Shown: in pieces, positions 24,501 through 36,079 of the stretch
Layout of the letters: the number at the start of each line of letters is the position of its first letter
How positions within the stretch are numbered: position 1 is the stretch's first letter
Assembly (NCBI GenBank): GCA_001465935.1
Contig: LNKV01000038.1
Coordinates: 504,176 to 568,175 of the forward strand
Direction: 5' to 3'
From: Clarireedia homoeocarpa
Lineage: Eukaryota > Ascomycota > Leotiomycetes > Helotiales > Rutstroemiaceae
Length of the DNA: 64,000 nucleotides
Position numbers and translations under genes: made by a program
The notes under the pieces: model-generated
Told to the model about the DNA's origin: nothing
The model's input: the letters and a program-made list of their open reading frames with translations, nothing else
The model's database searches: none

Positions 24501-24683
24501 CAGGTAGACATGGGCAAAGCCTCCCTCGGAGAAATACTTTTGGATTACGACCTTATGACTGCCGACTTGAATCTTCGTTCCAGGTGCAAAAGTTCCCGGT
24601 GGTGCATTGGGGTCAACTATAGGTACTGGACCGCCATAAACCGCAGGTCGGGGGACGGTCGCAGGCATGTTATAAGAAGCCAT
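21571..24683 (-). CDS. Ark1/Prk1-family (NAK) actin-regulating Ser/Thr kinase
   Basis: Three exons (24683-23792, 23742-23645, 23598-21571) give 1005 residues. The kinase domain spans about 45-330: glycine loop YFSEGGFAHVYLV, lysine in AILKRV, catalytic loop LLHRDLKVENVL, DFG in KLCDFGS and the APE-equivalent QYRSPEMIDVY. The end of the domain (ENPRSRPNIYQVL) is split by two short introns; the second, 46 nt, leads to DIYTGRTQSESR, as in relatives. The 670-residue tail is disordered, Pro/Ser-rich, with basic regions and repeated motifs SN-x-DFL and RFPSL. Ark1/Prk1/AAK1 kinases phosphorylate endocytic adaptors and Pan1-type actin-patch proteins (family knowledge), acting at the cell cortex. The frame is open upstream to 24911; MASYNMP is taken as the start because upstream sequence is Ser/Pro noise. 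Confidence 0.92.
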
Positions 24684-24770
24684 GATGTATGTGGCAGACT
24701 TGGAGAGAAGATCTGGGAGATTGTAGAACTCAAATTGCAAGTTGTCACCGCATCGAGAGTAATGTAAAGG

Positions 24771-24785
24771 GGGGGGGGGGGGGGG
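24771..24785. repeat. Poly-G tract in kinase 5' leader
   Basis: About fifteen G on the plus strand (poly-C in the kinase transcript sense), about 90 bases upstream of its start codon. Confidence 0.85.
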
Positions 24786-26343
24786 AGAGGGGCTTTGCGT
24801 CGGATCGTGAAGACTGGTTGAAAAAAGACAAAATGAAGCTTCCCAGAAGCCTTTCAAACAAAAGGTTGATAATGAAGTGACAAAGTTTAACGGTCGACGG
24901 TCAGTGTTCAACGTCTATTTGAGCTATCCGGCTGCATAGACTTTGGGGAGTGTTGAACGGGGCATATCCAGGCTGGCAATTGATACTCGATCATTTAGCG
25001 CAGATAGTTACGGGCGGTGAAAGTGATTCTGCCCATGTCACTCAGTAATCCGACCAATAAGAGATGAGGTGGAACGTGTCTCTGAATTAGTGAAGGTCGA
25101 TCACCAGCAAGTGGATATCATTTGACTGATTTGAACTTGTGCGGTAAGAAATGGCGAGTTGATTGAGGATGGGGTAGCAAAGGTGTCCCATTGTGCGTCT
25201 AAGTTTGAAGATATAATTTGCAGATAGAAATGGGTAAGAGTCATGCCTTTCAAAAAGTTCTCACCTTCTACACGCCGGCCTTTTTTTTTTTTTTCTTTTT
25301 TTTTTTTTAAACCAGCTAGATGTCACCAGGTGAATGGAAGTCAGAGTTTATATCGTATCCTGGAAGAAGACAGGCAGTGGATTGCGTCAAGACTGGCTTG
25401 GGGTTATCCTTTGATCTTTTTAAGCCGCGTGCTCTATAGCCTTGCCTATGAATTAGAGTAGAGCAAATCCGGGTAAGCAGGATTTCATAGGGTAGCCTTT
25501 TGCATCCCTTGGTCCTAGACATGAAATGGTTGTTGTCACAGATCACACCGGATCAGGCATCTGCTGCGTGATGCCAGGATTTACGTGGATCGGGCAGTAC
25601 GGCAGCACGGGATGCATCTCGAGATTGGTTGTACTTTGGAGGTAAGACCTTTGGAGGTAAGACTTTGGTGCCTTGCAGGTATCCAAAGGGTCGAGGAGGA
25701 AGTCGAGGTGGAAGTCGAGGTCGAGTTTGAGGTCGCATAAACGACAAACGATAACGGTACTTGATAAGTTGGATGACGAGATGAAAATAGGGCCCTCATA
25801 GATATTGATCAAGTACCGGATGTCCGATTTCTATTTCGGTGGTCAAGGTCGATAGAGGCCTTAAGGTCGATAGAAGCCTTGCCTTGCTATGCACGCCCTG
25901 CACGCCTTGCACGCCTCTTTTAGTGCACAGTGGTGGCTGTCGTCTAGTTCTAGCCGGTAGAATATGGCCATCTCGAAACTGTGTAACTGATATCTGTTCA
26001 TTCCTTTGCACGTTAACGTGATCAAGGACCGTTTTACAATACAGATGCAGAGACAGTGGCCAGCAATCCCACAATCCCATGACGAGTATCGGATTTGTGT
26101 CACTGGTTTTGCTGTGATGGTAATAAGCCAGCCGCCTATGGATGGAAATTAATGCCCGGCTGCAGGGAAGAGCAGAGATGAGTGACTGCGGTGGTTATCT
26201 GCTTGTTCTGCCTAGGAGTTGTCGCGACGGAGGCGGATCACAATGAACAGTGTAAACAGTGTGAATAGTGCAGGTATACGAAGCCTTTGTGTTCATTGAG
26301 ACTCGCCCCCGATAAAAGAATCAAGGATGAGGTCTACCCGCAA

Positions 26344-26405
26344 TCTCTCTCCCCTCTCCCCTCTCCCCTCTCCCCTCTCCTCTCTTCTCTCTTCTCTCTT
26401 CTCTC
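26344..26405. repeat. Pyrimidine tandem repeat upstream of MOT1
   Basis: Units CTCTCCC repeat several times and then drift to CTCTTCT, forming an unbroken pyrimidine strand of about 60 bases. Such tracts occur in fungal promoters and can adopt unusual DNA structures. Confidence 0.85.
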
Positions 26406-26702
26406 ATCGCCGTGCCCTATCCTCACAGCCTCGCACTGTCAGGTCCCCAAGGCGCAAAAGTCGATCTTGATCTTCCAATTTCCATTTAGTGAAGCAACAG
26501 TGGCAGGGATGCGCAGGGATGGACAGGGATTAAAGGGCGCTAAGGGCTAAGCGAGGTCGAAAATTCATTGCCCAAGTGAGAAAGCTTGGAATACTTAAAG
26601 ACCTTAAAGGACGGCCGTATGCCCACCAAAGTCTCCGATCCAGAGTGCAGAGCGCAGAGTCCAGAGTGCAGAGTCTCGCCCAACCTTGCTTGCCTCACCG
26701 CA

Positions 26703-26850
26703 CTGTACGCACCAGACCACACCACGCTACACACACCACACACCACACACCAACCACAACCACACACCAACCACACACCAACCACACACCAACCACACAC
26801 CAACCACACACACAACCCTCCACCCACCAACCACACACACACCCTCAGGC
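26703..26850. repeat. CCAACCACACA minisatellite
   Basis: An 11-base unit CCAACCACACA is repeated nearly perfectly about five times (26767-26815), flanked by degenerate CA-rich copies. There are no spacers and no palindromic repeat, so it is not a CRISPR array. Confidence 0.9.
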
Positions 26851-27305
26851 GCTACTTTCTTTTTCGTGCAAAGGAAGGAACCCAAACCACAAACCGCGAA
26901 CCACAATCCACAATCCACCAAACCACACGACATAATAACGCGTACCCGGCCCTTACATTGCATTGCCGCAATCGCAACTTGGATTATATCCTCACATCTC
27001 GCCGCCTCCACCAACTATTACCATTGCCCCCCCCCTACCGGCCAGCCCAAGGCTGAGGATATAAAAAAATCCCCTGGGGAATTAATCCGTTTTCTGCCAT
27101 CGCCTAATCCTTCTCTTCTTGATTCCTGCACTGCAAGGCTTTCGCGCTCACTTGAACTTTAATCAGCATTTCTTTCTCGTCTCCATCGACGCATGCTTCC
27201 TCCTCTTTGACCACGTCTCACCATCTCGTCGCTATTGATGGCGTTTTCGTTTTCCTGCTAACCTCCGCCCCAATTTTATTCAGATGATGAACGCGCGTGT
27301 CAAAA

Positions 27306-30300
27306 ATGGCATCGAGGTATGTTTCACTTTTTCCCACCGTCTCGCTCCCCTACCCAAACCTATCTGTGCGGCCGCATCGGCATCTCGGAACACAATTAGC
27401 TGACTTTATCGTGCATACAGATTAGACCGGCTTGTCACGTGAGTATCCGGCTCCCACCTTTCAACCATGACTTTCAACCATGACTTTCAACTATGACTTT
27501 CATCCCCCATCAAATCTTTCCACGCGTGCTTGTATACTAACTGACCACTTCATCTGATGTAGGCTCCTGGAAACAGGCAGCACCCCATTAATTCGAAATA
27601 CAGCCGCTCAACAGTTAGCTGATGTACAAAAAGCACACCCCGAAGAGCTCTTCAATTTATTAACGAGAGTGGTACCATATCTTCGCCACAAGACCTGGGA
27701 TACGAGGACAGCGGCTTCCAAGGCCTTAGCTGGCATTGTTGATAATGCAGAAAAGTACGATCCCAACGCCGGCGAAGAATCGATAAAGGATGAATCGAAG
27801 AAGGAGGAGATTGGTGTGAAGAAAGAGGAGCCTGTGGAACCTGTTCCGCTTGCGGAAGGACAGCTGAGTCTGGATACACTCGACATTGTATCGATTCTGA
27901 AATATGGAAAGGAGCTTGTTCGTGGTGGCGAAAAGGGCCATGATTATGCTCTTGCTGCTCTAGACCCAACCCAGCGCCTTGCTCACCAAAAGAAAACACT
28001 GGCGGGACGCTTAGGTCTACAAGGTGAATATTTTGAAGACGAGATTGAGTATGAGCTTCCCGTCAGCACAAAACCAAACGGGTCCAGCACGCCGTTGGTA
28101 CGAGAAAATTCCAATGGCTTGGCACGCCAAGATAGTCTCAACGTCTCAGCGACACCTGCTGAGGAGAGTGGTTTGAGTGCGAGGCAACTCAATCAGCTGA
28201 AGCGCAAGCGAAAACGAGAAGCGCAACACGCAGGGAATAAGAACCGATTGGTAGATCTGTCAGTTCGACGGTCCAATACCACGAATGAGAGCGGCAGCGA
28301 CGTTGCAATGCAAGACGCGGGAGAGGATAGCAAAAACGGCATGGCCGACTATTTCTCACTGGAAAGATCGTCGGAGGTTGATGAGGATTCAAAAGTGGTC
28401 TCTGAGTTCAAGGGTCCAATTATGCCCATAAAATCGGAGCTCGAGGCAGACGGCGACGAAGAAGGTCGCGAATGGCCGTTTGAGCGTCTATGTGAATTTC
28501 TCATTGTCGATCTGTTCGATCCCCAGTGGGAGACTCGCCACGGTGCCGCTATGGGTCTGCGGGAGATAGTACGTGTCCACGGAGGAGGCGCAGGACGACA
28601 ACGTGGGAAAAGCCGGACAGAAAACGACATGCTCAATCAAAGATGGTTGGATGATCTTGCTTGCCGATTGTGTTGTGTTTTCATGTTAGATCGTTTTGGA
28701 GACTATGTGTCAGACACCGTGGTTGCGCCAATTCGGGAAACCGTTGGTCAAACTCTTGGTGCTTTACTGATCCATCTTCCTCCTCCAGCCGTGTACTCTG
28801 TCCACCGCATTCTATATCGCCTCGTCATGCAAAACGACCTTCAGCTCGAAAAGCCGGGATGGGCTGTATGCCATGGTGGTATGATCGGTCTCCGATATCT
28901 GGTAGCAGTCAGGAATGATTTGCTTCTGAAAGACAATGACTTGATTGATGGTGTCATCCGCGCTGTTATGAAGGGTCTTGGTGATTGGGATGATGATGTT
29001 CGTTCAGTTAGTGCCGCGACGCTCATCCCAATTGCCAAAGAATTTGTCAATCTCCGGCCCGAGGCATTGGACGGTCTGATCAATATCGTCTGGGAGTGTC
29101 TTTCGAACCTTGGTGATGATTTGAGCGCAAGTACTGGTCAGATCATGGATCTATTGGCTAAGCTGTGCAGCTTCCCCGAGGTGCTAGAAGCTATGAAGAA
29201 GAATGCCTCTCGAGATGCGGATCAATCATTTGGACTACTAGTACCTCGTTTATATCCATTCCTTCGACATACCATTACATCTGTGCGATCAGCGGTATTG
29301 CGTGCGCTATTGACCTTTGTTGGTATCGAGGGCGAAGGGACCCGAGATTGGATGGATGGCAAAATTCTTCGCTTAATTTACCAAAATATTTTGGTAGAGA
29401 GGAATCAGGACACCTTAAACTTATCGCTGCAGGTATGGAAGGCGCTGGTAACCTTCCTTGCACAGAACCCAGATCACCTGTCCGCGGAGTTCTCTGCCCA
29501 TATCGATCCTCTTATGCAACTCACATTACACCCTATTGGCGTCTCACGGCACCCTCTACCCATGAATGCCACACTCTTCCAAAGGCCGTCCGGCAATTCC
29601 TACTCGCTACCTAGCATTGCTACCAACAACGCTCGACCAACCACTCCTTCCGGCCCTGAGCCGCCCACGAAGAAGCGCCGCAAGTCTACCAAGGTGGTTG
29701 AGCCTACACCTACGTCATCATCCCATGATGTCGATGGCCCAATGATGCAAGGTGATGTGGACTTGGTGGGCATGGACATATTGATTCGATCACGGGTTTC
29801 TGCCGCGAAAGCCATGGGTCTGATCATGTCTCTCGTGCCAGCACCAGCATTGGAAGCCTATGATGCTAGTATTATTCCAGGAATGCATTCAGCGTTTTCG
29901 TCCACACAGCTCACAGCTTCTATCATCATTGACGAATATGCTAAGAACTGTATTTCCAAGACACATGCATTACGCTTCGTTGATCCTCTGCAGAAGATTC
30001 TAGAGGCTGAGCGGCCCATGCATTACCGCGACTTGGTCAGCTTCACACAATTGGTTCGTACACAGTGCTCACAGCTATTGAACACTTTCCGTGATATTGG
30101 GAAAGTATCCCAGGGGCGCTTACCAACGCTCGCTGTTGTGGTTGCCGGGGAAGCTGAAGCTGGGCCGGATGCTTTCTCCATCGTTACCGCCGACAAGTGT
30201 GTCAACGAAGACTTTGATAGGCTAAAGAAAGCACTTGCTCCCGGTCAGCGAATGATTGCCACTCAAGCTTTGTCCGAAGCGCGAGATAATGCCCTAGAAG

Positions 30301-32923
30301 TCATCAACAATGCAAAGAGCATCAAAGAGCAGCGAGATACTCGAATCAAGGCTGCTGCTGCTAGTGCTTTGGTTGCTATGAAGGTTTCACCTAAGAAGCC
30401 GAGTCACATCATCAAGGCGATGATGGATAGTGTCAAAAAGGAAGAGAATATTGAACTGCAACAACGTTCGGCTGCTGCTATTGCTCGGCTTATTGAGTTG
30501 TTCGCTGAAGGCGGTCGGTCTAGCCCAGCACAGAAGGTCGTGTCCAATTTGGTCAAGTACATGTGTATGGAAACATCGGAAACGCCAGAGTTCTCGCCAA
30601 ATGCACAGTTCACTGCCAACATCCTTTCGCTACGCAAGGAAGAAGATCGCAGAGATCATCCCGATGCAGCAAAGTTTGCGCGAGAAGCCAAGGAAGCTCG
30701 AATTACCAGGAGAGGTGCCAAAGAGGCCCTGGAGCAGCTTTCTAGTATATTTGGCGCCACCCTACTCGACAGGGTGCCAACTTTGAAATCCTTGATGGAA
30801 CAACCACTACGCTATGCATTCACCTCCTCGCTTCCGGCAGACTGTAGAGATCCTGCCAACGAAACTGGACAAGCAGCTATTGATGCCATGTCTCTGATCC
30901 GCGCCTTGACACCCACGTTGGACAAAGCATTATATCCTCTGGTTATGGAACTACTTCCTTTTGTCGTCAAAGCACTGCATTCCGAGCTTTCAGTGTTCCG
31001 CTATATGGCTGCAAAATGCCTCGCTACAGTTTGCAGTGTAATTACTGTAGAAGGTATGACAATGCTCGTTGAGAAGGTCTTACCTTCGATCAGCAATCCC
31101 CTCGACCTCAACTACCGCCAGGGAGTTATAGAATCTGTCTATCACCTAATTCATGTCATGGGTGACAATATTCTCCCATATGTCATCTTCCTTATCGTAC
31201 CCGTTCTTGGCCGCATGAGCGATTCCGATACCGACGTGCGCTTGATCGCTACAACTGCCTTTGCAACTCTCGTCAAACTTGTTCCTCTTGAAGCAGGTAT
31301 TCCAGATCCACCAGGCTTGTCAGAAGAACTGCTGCAGGGCAGAGATCGTGAGCGAAAGTTCATTGGTCAACTTTTAGACCCTCACAAAGTTGAGCCGTTC
31401 ACGATCCCCGTGGCCATCAAGGCAGAACTTCGATCATACCAACAAGAAGGTGTCAACTGGCTCAATTTCCTTAACAAGTATCATCTTCATGGAATTCTTT
31501 GTGATGATATGGGTCTTGGCAAGACATTACAAACATTATGCATTGTCGCCAGTGATCACCATTTAAGAGCAGAAGAGTACAAGAAGACTGGTGCGCCCGA
31601 TGTCAGAAAAATGCCATCACTTATCATTTGCCCCCCTACACTCTCTGGTCACTGGCAACAAGAAATCAAAACTTACGCACCATTCTTGACCTGCACAGCT
31701 TATGTTGGTCCACCTGCTGATCGAGCAAGATTTAGAGATCAACTTGGGCAAACTGATATTGTCATTACCTCCTACGATATCTGCCGTAATGACATCGACG
31801 TTCTCGCTCCCTTGAACTGGAATTACTGCGTTCTGGATGAAGGTCATTTAATCAAGAATCCGCGAGCAAAGGTCACGATTGCAGTGAAGCGTCTTCTTAG
31901 TAACCATCGCTTGATTCTATCTGGAACTCCCATTCAAAACAACGTGTTGGAACTCTGGTCCCTCTTTGACTTCCTTATGCCTGGCTTCCTCGGAGCCGAA
32001 AAGGTCTTCCTTGATCGATTCGCCAAACCCATTGCTCAAAGTCGATTCAGTAAATCATCTTCGAAAGAACAAGAGGCTGGTGCTCTCGCGATTGAAGCTC
32101 TTCACAAACAAGTCTTACCATTCCTTCTCCGTCGTCTAAAAGAAGAGGTGCTGGATGATCTGCCACCCAAGATATTGCAGAACTACTACTGCGATCTCAG
32201 TGATCTTCAGAAGAAATTGTTCGAAGATTTCACCAAGAAAGAAGGCAAGACACTCGCAGAGAAGGCATCATCTGGTGATAAAGAAGCCAAGCAACATATC
32301 TTCCAAGCTCTTCAATACATGCGTAAACTATGCAACTCTCCCGCTCTCGTCATGAAGGAAGGTCACAAACAATATGAAGACACCCAACGACTCCTTGCAA
32401 AACAAGGAACCAGTCTCCGCGACCCTATTCATGCACCAAAGTTAACTGCTCTACGCGACCTGCTAGTTGACTGCGGTATCGGAACCGAACCCTCGTCCGA
32501 AAATGAGATCACTACCGAAACTTCCTATGTATCTCCCCATCGTGCGCTCGTCTTCTGTCAAATGAAAGAAATGCTTGACATGGTGCAAAACGACGTACTA
32601 AAGAAAATGCTTCCCTCAGTGCAATATCTCCGTATGGATGGTTCAGTCGATGCATCAAAACGTCAAGATATCGTCAATAAATTTAACTCGGATCCTTCGT
32701 ACGATGTCCTACTTTTGACGACCAGCGTTGGTGGTTTAGGCCTGAACTTGACTGGTGCCGATACTGTTATTTTCGTTGAACATGATTGGAATCCGCAGAA
32801 GGACTTGCAAGCTATGGATCGCGCGCACAGAATTGGTCAGAAGAAGGTTGTTAATGTTTATCGGTTGATTACAAGGGGGACTTTGGAGGAGAAGATTTTG
32901 AGGTTAGTTTTCTTTCTTTTTCT

Positions 32924-32960
<37 letters not shown>

Positions 32961-33362
32961 CCTGTGTCCCTACCTGTTCCCCAACTCGTTTCTTTTCCTA
33001 ATTCGAGTCAATCTCTCATATGACATCGCATCACAACGTATCAATTACTAACACTCCTCCACAGTCTCCAACGATTCAAAATCGACGTAGCATCAACCGT
33101 TGTGAATCAACAGAACGCCGGTCTTGGCACAATGGAAACCGACCAAATTCTCGATTTGTTTAACCTAGGCGACACTTCAGAAGTTCCACTAGCAGCCGAT
33201 TCCGGAGGCACTGCAGAGAGAGAAGAAGATATGGTTGATGCGACAGGAGAGGTTAGGGAGAAAGGAAAGAAGGGCTGGTTGGATGATCTGGGTGAGCTGT
33301 GGGATGGAAAGGAATACGAGGAAAGTTTTGATTTGGAGGAGTTCTTGAAGAGTATGAAATAG
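27306..33362 (+). CDS. MOT1: Mot1/BTAF1 Swi2/Snf2 ATPase
   Basis: Exons 27306-27316, 27421-27438, 27563-32902 and 33065-33362 give 1888 residues, the normal Mot1 size. The first 11-nt and second 18-nt exons supply MASRLDRLVT, and the third continues LLETGSTPLIRNTAAQQL, the conserved Mot1 N-terminus. HEAT repeats fill about 30-1270. The Snf2 ATPase follows: Walker A DDMGLGKT, DEGH box in LDEGHLIKNP, SGTPIQNN, and motif VI QAMDRAHRIGQ. The last exon gives the conserved QRFKIDVASTVVNQQN bridge and an acidic end (WDGKEYEESFDLEEFLKSMK). Mot1 removes TBP from DNA using ATP, redistributing it between promoters (family knowledge). The last intron holds a 34-base T run. It is convergent with the PPxY gene. 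Confidence 0.96.
32927..32960. repeat. T34 tract inside the last MOT1 intron
   Basis: Thirty-four consecutive T start 25 bases after the GTTAGT donor of the 162-nt intron. It is far from the acceptor and so is not the usual polypyrimidine tract. Confidence 0.9.
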
Positions 33363-34320
33363 GTGGAAAGATCACAAGGAGGTGAGAGTGGGATTGGTGG
33401 GATTCGGATGTTTGGGAAAGGAGTTAAGCGGGGATGGCACTAGGGAAGAGGGAGCTTCTGTTCTACTAGGGGCAATCAGGGGCGATCAGGTGCTGGGTGT
33501 TTCTTTCTGAAGTGTTTTATTCCAACCTTTTTTTTTTTCGGTTTTTTTTTTTCAGACGTACACTTAACTATTTGGGATGCCCTTGGATGATGAATGGATG
33601 GAAGTGGTGATGAGGGTTTGGAACTTTGAAATTAACGCTGAGCTAGGTGTAGCTGAAGCTGAAGCTGTAGTTGGATGCGTGGGAATGATATATGGATATA
33701 CATGCACAGGGATGAGAAAAGTAGGAACAGGCAAGGAGAAAGGTGGGTATGAGGAGCAAAAATTATTGCAGAGGGTGCTAAATGGCTAGTTACTTGGTCG
33801 GTTTGATGGACGAGTGATGGAATGGGGTGCAACAGTGAATTAGAGCGGTTTGGGGAGGAGAGAGAAGGGGGGGGGGGGGGGGGTGCGAACAACAGATGAA
33901 ATAAAATAAGTAATTAAATCAATCAATCGATGAATGAATGAATGATGAATAAACGAATAATTACACAGATAAGATCTTACAGTACTAGTATTAAAACGCT
34001 TTGCTTTGTTCTATCTTTCTTTCTATATCCATAATGGTGAATGATGAACACTCAATAACAACCACCTTTGCTCGCTCGCTTGCTCGCTATTTACTCTCCT
34101 GGTCAGTCGATTAAACACCCAGCAACCAACGAACCAATCAACCAACCTACCTACCTACTCATAAAAATATCAATCAGTCAATCAATCAATCCCTCCTCTT
34201 CTCTTCCCAGTTCTACCGTCTCCCCCCTACACCCCTCCCCTGTCCATCTCTCCACTTCCCTCCACTCTCCCTGAATAATCAATCACCATCCCCACCACCA
34301 GATTGATGGGGAAACTCAAA
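33363..34320. other. Convergent spacer of drifting tetranucleotide repeats
   Basis: The 3' flanks of MOT1 and the PPxY gene. It contains a poly-G run (about 33867-33883), then ATCA/GAAT repeats (33916-33960), TTTC repeats (34014-34024), GCTC repeats (34070-34088), and ACCA/CTAC and AATC repeats (34125-34192). No gene is supported; the 33577-33789 frame follows repeated GAAGCT words. Confidence 0.6.
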
Positions 34321-35742
34321 TCAACGATAAGGAATAACATTCAGTCTCCACTTCCACCAGGGCTTCTTCCCCGAATCCTCTACTTGCTGCGTGGCGGTGT
34401 GGAGAACCTTTGGTTGTTCTGTGGAGGGGCTTGGAGATTGCTGTTGCTGTTGCTGTTGCTGGGGCTGTGATTGAGACTCACGTTCCTGCGGCTGCGGTGC
34501 AGTGGCTCCAGAGGACTGACACGGTGGGGGTGATTCTAGTTGCGGACTTGGGGGTTCTGCTGGTTGAGTACCTGATGCGCCGGCTACTGCACTCCTGCTT
34601 GGAGACCCAGGGGCGCTCGATGAACCTGCTGTTGCGGTTGAAGTTGTAGATGGAATGGCGTTTGATGGGTCGGCTACCGCGTTTGATTGTGGTGCCTGAA
34701 TACTTAATGGATGAGCCACTGGACCGGTAGCTGATGCACCGGCCGCTGCATTTTGTGGTTGCGGTTGAGTATTTGATGGGCCAGCTATCGCATTCTGGTG
34801 TTGTGGTCGAGTGCCTGATGGACTAGCTACCGCATTCCGGTGTTGTGGTTGAGTACACGACGGACTAGCTACTGCAGTCCCACTCATAGACGCAGCAGTT
34901 GTCCCATTCCCAGCCACCACACTCCCCCTCCCCCTTCCCCTCCTCGTCGCACTTTTAATCCTAACCATTCGCCTTTTGATATTAGACATACGGTTTGCCA
35001 TCGATCTCCGAAAATTTGAATTCTTTGTCCAAAACCAAGCCCTCCCCGGCTTCGGCCACACCCCATACCACCACATATGTCTCAACGGCGTAATCTCGCC
35101 AAGCGTGTTCCGTATCAATTTCCCCAAACGATTCTTCTCCAGCTCATCCAGCACTTTCCCCTCAACCTTCTTTGCTTTCTCCGCAACTACATTTTGCACA
35201 TCCCTCCCCTTGTCCTTCATCTTCCTCGCCTTCTTCTTCATCTTCTCGTTCAGCGTTTCTCTTTTCCCGCCCTCTCTACACGTCTCAAATGAATCATCCT
35301 CGTCCGTTGACGTCCACGCAGATTCAGTTTCTCCCGTACTGACTCTTATTCCTCTCACATTCAGTATCGCGTTGCGACGAGCTGCGCGGAGACGGTCGTT
35401 CACGTTGGAAGATTGATGAAGGGGGGTAGCGTTGCCGTTGCGGTCTTGGGGAGGGCGGTTTCTATGCGGTTTATTACGGTTTGGAGGGGCCTGCTCTTGT
35501 GGGATTGAGGAGGTGGGTTGGTTCGCATTGGTAGGGCTGTTGAGTTGTTCATCGGTTGGTGGAATATGAAGTGCCTCGCGTAGTCGCATGAGTGTGTTGT
35601 CTAGTAGGGCGCTTGCTTGTTGAAGTTGCACTTGACAGGGTCGGGGTGAGTTTACCGCCTCTTCGTATGGTGGTGGCACTGGCGAATAGCTGCGGGAATC
35701 TGACAAGGGGTTCTGGTTGTCTTCGTTGTTTGGTAGAGACAT
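34321..35742 (-). CDS. Low-complexity PPxY protein, hypothetical, 473 aa
   Basis: This is a single exon. PPPY at residues 23-26 (SPVPPPYEEAV) is a canonical ligand for WW domains such as those of Rsp5/Nedd4 ubiquitin ligases. Residues about 150-270 are charged and basic (DEDDSFETCREGGKRE, then KKKARKMKDKGRD), with a short conserved-looking block LRHMWWYGVWPKPGRAWFW. The C-terminal half is Ala/Ser/Pro/Gln-rich with imperfect 13-residue repeats of the form T-x-P-Q-x-x-NA-x-A-x-PS, a glutamine run, and a WKWRLNVIPYR end. No domain family is recognised. It may be a fungus-specific adaptor; the function is not inferable. Confidence 0.7.
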   Translation of the reverse strand: MSLPNNEDNQNPLSDSRSYSPVPPPYEEAVNSPRPCQVQLQQASALLDNTLMRLREALHIPPTDEQLNSPTNANQPTSSIPQEQAPPNRNKPHRNRPPQDRNGNATPLHQSSNVNDRLRAARRNAILNVRGIRVSTGETESAWTSTDEDDSFETCREGGKRETLNEKMKKKARKMKDKGRDVQNVVAEKAKKVEGKVLDELEKNRLGKLIRNTLGEITPLRHMWWYGVWPKPGRAWFWTKNSNFRRSMANRMSNIKRRMVRIKSATRRGRGRGSVVAGNGTTAASMSGTAVASPSCTQPQHRNAVASPSGTRPQHQNAIAGPSNTQPQPQNAAAGASATGPVAHPLSIQAPQSNAVADPSNAIPSTTSTATAGSSSAPGSPSRSAVAGASGTQPAEPPSPQLESPPPCQSSGATAPQPQERESQSQPQQQQQQQQSPSPSTEQPKVLHTATQQVEDSGKKPWWKWRLNVIPYR

Positions 35743-36079
35743 TGTTTGGGGAATGTTATTTGGGTAGTAATGTTTGGAGGTGAGTGGGCTTGTAATGTAT
35801 ATTTGATTTTCTGGATTGGAACTAATGAATGTTAAGATGATTGAGTGGTTAAAGAAATTGGACCTATGGTTAATACAAATGGAGTGTTAAAATGGTTGAT
35901 ATGTTTTGAAATTGTTGAGACAATGATATTGAAGAGAACCCGTCCCCTTAGTGAAAGTCGTGGAAGGAACGAAGAAGACGAGGAAAGCGATGAACTGTAT
36001 ATTATACCTAAGTAGGTTCTGAGATCTAATACGGCAAGACCTCCCAAACGTAATGATCTTTCACTCCTTCCCAAACCAT
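35743..36079. other. Spacer between two minus-strand genes
   Basis: Promoter side of the PPxY gene and 3' flank of the secreted-protein gene. The frame at 35832-36074 has no family resemblance. Confidence 0.4.

Larger units (their letters stand above)
24684..27305. promoter_or_regulatory. Divergent repeat-rich spacer of kinase and MOT1
   Basis: 2.6 kb with the promoters of two outward-facing genes. It contains a poly-G run (24771-24785), T-runs (25280-25309), tandem words such as GGAGGTAAGAC (about 25639-25665), GGTCGATAGA repeats (about 25845-25875), CTCTCCC/TCTCTTC repeats (26344-26405), CAGAGTG repeats (26640-26680) and a CCAACCACACA minisatellite. Frames such as 26586-27056 are simply the minisatellite translated. 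ATGs at 27284 and 27287 precede the MOT1 start out of frame. Confidence 0.6.

Noticed and set aside
26703..26850. CRISPR-like array
   Set aside because: Repeats are 11 bases, directly adjacent without spacers, and the genome is fungal.
26586..27162. Three overlapping plus-strand frames of 119-158 codons rich in His, Thr and Pro
   Set aside because: They are the three reading frames of the CCAACCACACA minisatellite and flanking CA-rich DNA. All frames stay open because the repeat lacks stop codons, and none resembles a protein family.
30430..30786. 118-codon plus frame inside MOT1
   Set aside because: Shadow of the Mot1 coding frame.
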